Made by a program: the position numbers and the translations under genes. The notes below the pieces were generated by a model. It was not told the origin of the DNA and did no database searches. It was given only the letters and a program-made list of their open reading frames with translations. Positions 57,001 through 64,000 of a DNA stretch of 64,000 bases are shown in pieces. The DNA comes from Amoebophrya sp. A120 (lineage: Eukaryota > Sar > Dinophyceae > Syndiniales > Amoebophryaceae). The stretch spans positions 8,189,117-8,253,116 of the forward strand of contig CAJINV010000003.1 in the NCBI GenBank assembly GCA_905178155.1. Reading direction: 5' to 3'. Numbering within the stretch: position 1 is the stretch's first letter; every line of letters starts with the position of its first letter.

Positions 57001-58294
57001 AGACGACCAAAAAATCACCGTGCTGAGAAAGAACGTATTTTTAAGCAAGAATAGCAATAACGTCCAAGAAAGCAGCTGCAGCACCAGCGGCACTACCACG
57101 ACGAAAGCCTGTCTGGAGGAATGGCTCTGTGGATCGCCCTGTCTCGTGTGCGGAGGGAATTTGAAAAGCGGAGCGCGGGTGTGCGTTTGCGGGATTCCCG
57201 ACCACCGGTATGCTTGGTCGTCTCACCTATTTTCGAGGAACGCTGCGTAACCACGGGAAATTATAAAGCACACCTTTGCATTTTTGCAACTTGATTCGAA
57301 AGCAACGTATTTTAGAGATTACTGTCGCTGAGTCTAGCTCTAGCACATACACGTAGACAGTCACTGGATCTTTCAGAATTAGACCAAGCGCTTCGCCGTG
57401 GCGGACGCAAATAAGTTGTCGTTTCTTGTTTGGCACAATGAGGAAGACAAAGTACACGCTCGCCTCTGCATTGCTAGGCAGGTAGAACAAAATGACACCC
57501 GAATCACGAGGGACGAGATCATTTCTGTCAGTATACATAGGAACAAGCACGGATGTGCTACTTTTCCGTGTGATAGTACTATGGCAACCCTGCCACCGTC
57601 GAACTGCGCTGCTGGAGAAGAGGTTTTTGTTACAGACCGACAACAGCACCAACAAGTGGGAGATCATGCTGCAGGCCTCCAAGACGGGAATGCTCATCGG
57701 CTGCACGAGAACGCGCAATACGACAATCAAACTGATCTTGATCATGTTAATACGGGCCGTCAGAGAGATGCAGCGGGTCTTCCTGGATCTTGCACGTATC
57801 ATGAAAACAGCAACGAAGATGGAAGCGTCGTCGAAGATGACACACGAGCTAGAAGCAACATTAAGTTGAATCTTCTGGACGTCGCGTGCCCAGAGGAATG
57901 CAGCCTGTGGCAATGGCGCATTTCGTCCGCCACCGCTGCGGCCAACAACTCACCCGCGGCAACGCGACGCGAGAACCAGTACTGGCGGAAGTGGTTCAAG
58001 TTGCAGCAACAGCTCGGGGGCACACCAGCGGGCCAGACCCATTTTCCAGATACCCCATCGGTTCTCTACGATGCGACCCCGTCCCCGAGCAACTCTAACT
58101 CCGTCAATGCATCTTTTCGCCCTGATGAAAAACGAGCTCAGCTGAACTTGTCTCGGCTAGTCCAGCTACTGCAGGTCCAGCAACACCGCCAACAGGAGCA
58201 CAACCATGTAGTACCATCAAACAGCGCCGCGCACTCGCACACCTCTGGCATCATAGAAGTAGAGCCATCGAGATCGACCGGTTCATTCCGCTAA
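53969..58294 (+). CDS. Large low-complexity protein with zinc-ribbon-like motif (C-terminal part)
   Basis: Coding pieces are 53969-54091, 55889-57207 and 57904-58294. The first two are separated by the 1.79-kb element and join in frame (GLANQNMGRDLAT). The last two are separated by a GT-AG intron (GTATGC...AATGCAG) and join as PDHRLWQWRISS. The sequence is Ser/Thr/Glu/Asp-rich with few ordered parts. The notable one is CLVCGGNLKSGARVCVCG, a CxxCG...CxCG zinc-ribbon-like pattern, followed across the junction by a Trp-rich basic stretch (LWQWRISS, YWRKWFKLQQQLGG). It probably continues the gene starting at 48378, because both sides carry GRDLATDALF. The junction around 52740-53968 is unresolved. 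Confidence 0.6.
54092..55883. mobile_element. 1.79-kb element with ~60-bp inverted repeats
   Basis: The left end TATGGCCGTACTATCTGCAT and the inverted right end TATGGCCATACTATCTGCAT continue with about 60 bp of near identity (TTTTCAAAGT, GATAAAAAAA, TTCAGGGT, CGCGCAT). The element is flanked by an exact AGAAC duplication (54087-54091 and 55884-55888). It obeys the TAT...ATA plus 5-bp rule of the short introners but is seven times longer. The interior is GC-rich, with frames of 139 and 226 codons on the plus strand, neither with a recognisable transposase motif. It sits between coding pieces that join in frame, so it is either a giant introner or a carrier element. Confidence 0.88.
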
Positions 58295-59309
58295 CAGAAG
58301 GTGAAAATCAAAACCAAAAAAGCAGTTGCATGTACTAGCCAAAACGGCATCGAGAATGTAATCGAACTTTGTTGCGCTGGTCCTTGTAGTACTATGTTCG
58401 CTGCGAGAGCGACAGGAAAGATAGAAGCTGCAAGAATGTGATGAAACCAAGTTGAGGAAACAACCTCCTTACGATAAGATGTACGATTGCAATTTTTGGC
58501 GCGATTCCCAGATTTTCTTGAAAAGAAAAAATATACTACATTGTCACTAGATGTTGAAATCAAACTCTTTTGTAATCGCTACAAGGCGTGAAGCTTAAAA
58601 CTAGCGCGAGTCGATGCAGAACGAGCGGTTTTTCAGGAATACCACGTACATTTTTTGTTGCTCCGAATCGCCAAGGAAAAATGTCCATGGTCCAAACACG
58701 ATGATACGTGCACCAAGTAGTCCCAAGCATATTAGACATACTTCGCATTACCCTACCCTACGAAAAAAAAGCTGCCATATTTCCCAATATCATGAACCCC
58801 CTAATTGCTTTGATGCCCCTCGCTTTTCATATGGAGTATTCCATCAGAAAGATACTAAGAAGAAATAAGAAAGTTGCGGCTACAGTGGCTAGTCAAGGAA
58901 CTTCTGAGTTTTGACTTTCTGACACTTTTGGCGATAATACCAAGAAAACTCTTTACGTTACTATTCCTGCCATCACATGTTGATCTATCGTGACAACGAA
59001 GATGGTTGGAACCTCCAAATAACGGGACCCGAACATGTTCTGTGTGTCAAGGTTCCCTGTGATCATAAGTTGCGAAGTTTTGACCTTCAGAAGCTCCAAC
59101 CATAGAGAACTCTTGCCCAACACAAACACGCCTTTGCCCTGGAGTTCGTTGGCGAACTACAATGTTGTCAGGCATTTACACTTTATTCGGTCGTAGCAGG
59201 ACTTTATTTTTTGAAAGAAGTTTCATTCTTTGACTTTACTGTTACTAAACATTCTCAAAGCTAAATACAAGAAGTCTGACTCTGAAAGGGAACGGCAAGC
59301 TGATCTCCC
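58295..59309. other. Intergenic, no gene seen
   Basis: Short frames without recognisable content; an 84-codon frame at 58614-58868 was not accepted. No repeats noted. Confidence 0.4.
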
Positions 59310-60767
59310 ATGTCGCAAATGTTTGGCTCACCGCGCGGTCGTTTGCCCTTGGATGTGTTGCACCAAGGGCTTACGAACCAGTTAGAGGCACTCGGCTTCG
59401 AAGCGCCAATTAGTGACGCGGAGTTGCCTTTTTTTGCCGTGATTCTTTCTATCGGTTTTTTCCTCTCGTTCTTCGGGCACAAGTTGAAAAAAAGCGTTTT
59501 GTTTGTTACCGGCGCCTTGCTTCCGGTGTTTCTGTACACGGTCAATTTCCTGCCGGAAAACCCACCACTGAAAATTATCATCGTGGTCGTGCTCGGGTTA
59601 TGCGCGGGCATTTTCTTTGTGAAGTACCCGAAGTGTGGCCTGGCCGGTGTGGGCATCGTGTGGGGGGCTGCGATGGGGCGGTTTTTGTTCTTCTTGCTGC
59701 AGTCCATCCTGAAGGTATCCAAGAAAAAAACTGTGTTAGTGTAAGTCTTTTGGGAAAACAGCATCACAAGTTTGTCTGCCATGACAGGACAAACTTGTTA
59801 TGCACAGATACAAAGGGAAAACACAGAGGAAGCGAGCCGGTCACGCATGTCGAGCATGACAAGTGTAACCGTTTGGCATTTTCTGCATCACAGATTTACA
59901 CTTACACAGTTTTTTTCTTGCATAGAAGGACCAGGTATTCACGCCCAACAAGGAAGCGATCAACGTGGGATGCATCGCCGTCTCCGCGACCGCGGGCGGT
60001 CTTCTGGTCGCTGGCTGCTTATCGCAAGAAAAAACTGTTTCACTGTGAACTTGTGATGCAGAGACCGGAGCACCAAAGGGCTTGTCTTGCTACACCTGCA
60101 TAGAACGTTGGAGTTTCAACCGTGGTTTGCCTTATGGGAAATGCGCGCATGGCAAATTTTCCGTGTCATGTGTAACAAACTTGTAAATGCAGATCTTGCA
60201 AAAAAATCACCACAGTGAAACAGTTTTTTCGTGGGATACTGTTTTAGCAAGCTGTACTGCTTGGTGATCCCCTTCGTCGGGGCGGTTTTGGGGGCGGACG
60301 CGCTGGCACACGTCCTGATCATCGTGGCCCACAAGTACTGGAAGCGGATCCGCGGGTACTTTCCCTTGGAGACACCCCTGCTGATCAACCACGACCTGGA
60401 AGATTCGGAGTCGCTGCACAAGTACCTGGAAGAATTGAAACGCTCCGGAGAACAGGTGTTCGAAGACGTCTCCAGTCTATTCGGTGCGGGGGACGAAGCT
60501 GGTGCTGCAACCTCGTCGTCCTCCTCCTTCCGCGATTTTCTACACCAGGCGGAAAAAAGTTTGGTCAAGTACCGCTACCCCTGGGGGATTTGGGCGGCCT
60601 GTTTCGTGTTCTGTTTCATCGTTGGCGTGAAGTTGCAGTGCAGGGAGTACCGCAAAGAGAAACGGGAAAAGCAGCGGCTGCACCTAGCCGAGGAATCCAG
60701 TGACGAGGAGCCTCTATTGGCGCATCCGGCCTACCGTTCCCGCCCCATCGGGCAGCGCTTGGTATAG
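59310..60767 (+). CDS. Seven-helix membrane protein, DUF4203/TMEM198-like
   Basis: Exons are 59310-59715, 59930-60019 and 60244-60767, giving 339 residues; both introns are introners. Seven hydrophobic helices are seen: FFAVILSIGFFLSFFG, SVLFVTGALLPVFLYTV, LKIIIVVVLGLCAGIFFV, CGLAGVGIVWGAAMGRFLFF, VGCIAVSATAGGLLVAGCF (completed across the splice), LVIPFVGAVLGADALAHVLI, and after a soluble acidic loop WGIWAACFVFCFIVGVKL. The tail is basic then acidic (EESSDEEPLL). Small-residue-rich helices with short loops and this count fit the DUF4203/TMEM198 group, whose molecular role is poorly defined. In TMEM198-type proteins the last helix is not usually so far displaced. Confidence 0.68.
59716..59924 (+). 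mobile_element. Introner, ACTGTGTTAGTGTAAG family, 209 bp
   Basis: Nearly identical to the element at 24272. It is flanked by an exact GAAGG duplication (59711-59715 and 59925-59929). Removal gives QSILKDQVF in frame. This is the one exact site where a GT...AG pair can be placed within the duplication (exon ...GAAG, intron GTATCC...CATAGAAG). Confidence 0.93.
60020..60238. mobile_element. Introner, ACTGTTTCACTGTG family, 219 bp
   Basis: The ends carry AAAAAACTGTTTCACTGTG and its inverse, starting TATCGCA on the left and TATCCCA on the inverted right. The flanks are CTGCT (60015-60019) and CTGTT (60239-60243). Removal gives LLVAGCFSKLYC in frame. The TIR resembles the ACTGTGTTAG family (AAAAACTGT start). 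Confidence 0.88.
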
Positions 60768-61800
60768 GGGCAGGGTGGAGGAAGATGCAGCGGGCTGTCA
60801 CGCCGGAGGTGGCAGTTGTATGAGGACATTAATATTTTTTTGTGACCCGCGTCGGTCGGACGACTACGGCTTCAGCGAACGAACCGTACTTAAGTCAATA
60901 ACTGCCGCGCGTTGTAGTTTTCTGAAGTGGATAATGAACACATGTGCTAGCTTTTTATGTTTGAAGTCTTTCAATGAAAATACAGACTACAAACGGCACC
61001 GATTGCAAGTAGATTTTTAAGCTTGGTTCCAGTTTTGTTTGAAGAATTTCGAAGAGATTCGTAAAATTAAGTTGGTTATACTGAATCAATGTGGAGTACA
61101 ATCCCACTCCGTTTTAGATTGATGTCGTGTCTGCGAAATAAAGTTAGAGCGATGTGGATTTGGATACATGACTGAACCAATGAATGTACTTTTCCTGGCA
61201 AGCAAATGTACTTCAAAAACTAGAACTGCCGCGCGTTAGCGATATTATTGCTCCATTTTCCGTGCCATTCATGATCCCTGTTCGCGAATACGGAACGGTT
61301 GCCGTAGATGTTATCAAGATCACCATTTGCTCCTTTGGAGTGCACAGCCTCGTGGAGCCTCCGTCTCGTGATCACAATGCCTAGCAATCGACGGGATTCG
61401 AACCGTTTCGTCTCGGTCCATTGATTTTTTCTGGTAAGCGTGGCAGTATGGTACCTGCTCGCGTTGCTCCTTCGTCTATGAAATGTAAATGTGTATATAG
61501 AATAAAAAATTAGCGCAGACTCAGAAAAACAAAAGATTTCAGGCACTCGACTTTCTTCCAACTCCTGGGATTTTGTATGTTATTGATGTACAGCTCTTCA
61601 TCGAAAGAAAGATTAAGGTAGAGACACTTTTTGAAATTCGCCAATTCACCAGCTACCTACGGTAAGCAAATTACATGGAGCGTCAGACAGTTACTCGCCC
61701 GACAAGCACCCAATTGAAATTTGCCAAATTCATATATTCTTTTCTCTGACTCGTCAATTTTTTCACAAAAGTTTTGCTTCATCGAAAAAGCAGTTGGAGG
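60768..61800. other. Intergenic, no gene seen
   Basis: AT-rich with short frames. CGACGGGATTCGAACC at 61389-61404 resembles a tRNA T-arm on the minus strand, but no matching acceptor stem is present. AAAAAGCAG at 61785-61793 may be a splice acceptor just before ATG 61801. Confidence 0.4.
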
Positions 61801-64000
61801 ATGCCTTCGCACGTTGCAAATCCGTTGTCTCTCCAGGCAGCCTCGCCTCAGCCCGACAGCAAGGAGTCTATAAATTGCGCATTTACGGTCATGCAAAGGC
61901 GAAATGTCGAAGATGAAGACCGGATCCGGAACTGTCCTCGGCAACGGCAGACCAGCAGGGGCCGCAGGCTGTCTTTCTCGTCTGGCACGTCTGAGGAACG
62001 ACGCGCTCCTGCTGGGCCAAGGCATGAAGACAGCCGGAGTTGTACGAACATCCGATCAAAAGCAAATGCCAACATGCGCGGCGCTGGCACGACACGCATA
62101 GGCATCAAGCGTGAAGATACTAGCGATCACCGGATATTAGAGCGAGCAGCGGGTTCTTTGTCATCAGCAGCATCCGGAAAAGTGATGAAGGGCAATGTTG
62201 AAAGGAACGGAGCGGAACCCGAAGCGACGAAGCAGGTCATGAAGATAGACAGGCGCGTGGACAACAGCTGTGTTCGGGAGAAAAAAGTGCAGCGACATGA
62301 TGAAGCTGCTTCTTCACCTGATCGTCGAGAAAACCCAAGTACAACGACCATGGCGAAACAAGTAGGCACCAGAAATAAGGCAAAAGAAGGAGGGACTGTC
62401 GCAGAGGTGTCGTCTTTATCAAAATTTCAGCGTCCACCTTCAGCTTGTTCAAAAAAAATGTCACCAAGATCGCGGGAATTACATTTGCTCCGGGACTCCA
62501 GTACCAGCAGCAGCTCCAGTACCAGCAGCAGCGCACCACCCACAGAAGTTCATGTGGAGGACGAAAATGATTTCGCGGGAACCGACCGACCAGCGTCAAT
62601 GGCCCCGTCCGAAGTGAGCACTTTGTCGCATCGTGGTGCATCCTGCTCTTTAGCATCTGCTCAGCAAAAAAGCCTCCACACTTCCAAAACTACAGTGTCG
62701 TTCGGGGAGAAGGCTTGGCGGCTACTAACAACGAGTGGCAAGAAGAAGACTCCTGAAGCGACTCCTTGCATCACAAGCGACCTCGGTGATGAACGCTCCG
62801 CAATATTACGTGCGCCACCTGCAAGCCGTCGCCCAGCGCCTTCAGCCAAGTCGCCACGTCTTGGCATGGCGGGTGCAAAATGTAGTAGCAAAGACTTTTT
62901 TACAACGACGAACAAAATAAAGGTTTCCAGGAGACCCAGACATTTTTACAATCCATAGTGGAAAAGCTGTTGCAACTTCTCGCTGCGGCCACGCCGGAGG
63001 AGCAGGAAGAACACGATAACGACCCGAGTGACACCAGTTCTATGCACACGAAAAAATCATCCTCCGTCGGCAACAACTTCCAGCGGTGCAGGTTGCTCCT
63101 CACCGCCCTGGAGGCGTACCGCATGAATCCGAACATTACGGCGACCATTCTCAACGAAATTATCCCATTGTTGAACAAAAGCAAATCCCACGGCGGCATG
63201 CACCTCTGCGACCTCGCCTTGCCCTATTTTGCGGGGCTGAAAAAAGCCTGCGCGGGGCAGCTGCCAAGGTTAGCGGAGATTTTGGAAATCTGCCGGAAGT
63301 ACTGCAAGATCCCGTTCAAGGGCTACATCGCGTTTTACCAAAACGCCGGGCCTCTATTTCCTCTCCAACAGGAAAGGCAAACCGCGGAGCAATTGGAAGA
63401 ACTGTTTCTCCCGGACGACACTTTATTTGACGAATTTCTCGGCTACCGAGAAACCTTTGCGGACGCGGTCTATGAGAGTGCACAACCCCCCCTCCGACCC
63501 CCTCATTTGTAGTACGGCATGGACAGCAACACAAGCACCGGCAGAAATGTAGCTTCCGCATGACAAATTTACGTGCGGACTCTAGTAGGTACTGTTTATG
63601 AGCTTCGGAAATTCGTCATGCAGACAGAGCTCATAGGCACCGTGTGGATTTGGGTTTTCGCATTACAAATGAGGGGGAAGGGCGGGAGTTGTTGTGCAAT
63701 GTCATACGGTTCGAGAGATCGTAACCACCAGCGAAGAGACACTGGCGGTTGTTCGCGGCTCTTTGGAAAAAGTTTCCGCGCTTTTCCAAAAAGCGTCGCA
63801 GCTGCAGGTACAAGCAGAGACCGCGAAACTACCCTTAGTGAACCTTCCGCACCCGAGCGGGGCGGGGGCCGCGGTTGAGCAATTGGATGATTTACTGCTC
63901 GAACTCGAGGAGCATTTCTTCTTTTTGAGCTGTTTAGCCCGGAACATCCAGGGACTGCACATGCCGTACAATGTAGCAAAGACTTTTTTACAACGACGAA
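61801..64000 (+). CDS. Partial gene of unknown family, running off the window
   Basis: The 5' frame (61801 to about 62920) is Ser/Arg/Lys-rich and low-complexity with a Ser run (SSTSSSSSTSSSAPP). It enters an introner right end at 62957. After that, an ordered helical region begins at 62958 (VEKLLQLLAAATPEEQEEH, TATILNEIIPLLNKSK, LPRLAEILEICRKYCK). The introner 63471-63706 follows, then in frame (FADAVREIVTTSEE) an amphipathic helical stretch (LDDLLLELEEHFFFL) to the window end. The left end of the first introner is not found, so the link between the two parts is unproven and they may be two genes. Nothing matches a family I recognise. The last 27 bases repeat 62885-62911. Confidence 0.55.
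62885..62957. mobile_element. Right end of an introner whose left end is not found
   Basis: CCCAGACATTTTTACAATCC followed by ATA at 62957 is the right terminus of the TGTCTGGGTCTG family. The following exon bases are GTGGA. No TAT-starting partner preceded by GTGGA is seen upstream in this gene. The first 27 bases recur at 63974-64000. Confidence 0.55.
63471..63706. mobile_element. Introner, GTGCACAA family, 236 bp
   Basis: The left end is TATGAGAGTGCACAACCCCC and the inverted right end is TATGACATTGCACAACAACT. The flanks are CGGTC (63466-63470) and CGGTT (63707-63711). Removal gives TFADAVREIVTT in frame. It shares TGCACAA near the ends with the element at 49134. Confidence 0.82.

Noticed and set aside
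57227-57913. 228-codon minus-strand frame as a gene
   Set aside because: It lies almost entirely in a GT-AG intron that gives a good plus-strand join, and it is not recognised; listed as a finding only.
61384-61410. CGACGGGATTCGAACC resembles a tRNA T-arm on the minus strand
   Set aside because: The stem pairs over only four bases, and no matching acceptor, anticodon or D arm is found at the expected distance.

Overview
The window looks like nuclear DNA from a dinoflagellate-type alveolate; a gene-dense, Amoebophrya-like parasite is my best guess, by inference. About fifteen genes can be supported and all lie on the + strand, as in dinoflagellate unidirectional gene arrays. Proteins are eukaryotic (kinesin, SLC43-like transporter, EMC5-like subunit, SDR, Tim44-like, DUF4203-like). 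Many introns are not ordinary GT-AG introns but short inserted elements with terminal inverted repeats. Such introner elements are known from dinoflagellates, including Amoebophrya.

The central observation is an introner system. Seventeen insertions can be delimited, sixteen of them well supported. They begin with TAT and, with one exception, end with ATA. Each carries inverted repeats at its ends and is flanked by a 5-bp direct repeat of the exon. Eleven duplications are exact, five match at 4 of 5 bases and one is degenerate. Removing the element plus one copy of the duplication restores the reading frame at every site. Checked by exon arithmetic, this gives complete frames for genes of 674, 214, 524, 447, 870 and 339 codons. 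Elements fall into several sequence families and occur in both orientations. They range from a 107-bp near-pure hairpin to a 1.79-kb element with about 60-bp inverted repeats. For most sites no GT-AG pair can be placed anywhere within the duplication. Canonical GT-AG introns coexist in the same genes.

Layout: 1-340 is the end of a dispersed GC-hairpin repeat. 1871-6503 is a divergent kinesin. 7851-8219 is a small membrane protein and 9671-12274 a Cys-rich type I membrane protein. 13217-16306 is a coiled-coil protein with four introns, three of them introners. 17210-18314 is an SDR oxidoreductase and 19359-20433 a Tim44-like protein. 21977-27250 holds two unrecognised introner-rich genes, and 27957-28856 an RNase H-like fragment beside a scrambled duplication. 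30043-36712 is a giant Cys-rich, Thr-rich membrane protein whose roughly 2-kb intron holds a second copy of the dispersed repeat. 37765-38492 is an EMC5-like protein. 38.5-42.5 kb is GC-rich satellite DNA made of two arrays. 42551-45533 is an SLC43-like transporter and 45.5-48.4 kb is AT-rich and empty. 48378-58294 is one very long low-complexity gene, or two, broken by nested repeats and the 1.79-kb element. 59310-60767 is a seven-helix DUF4203-like protein. 61801 to the end is a partial gene.

The genes do not form an obvious pathway. Several (kinesin, SLC43-like, EMC5-like, DUF4203-like and the two Cys-rich proteins) concern membranes, secretion or transport. Functional calls rest on motifs read by eye; no database search was run.
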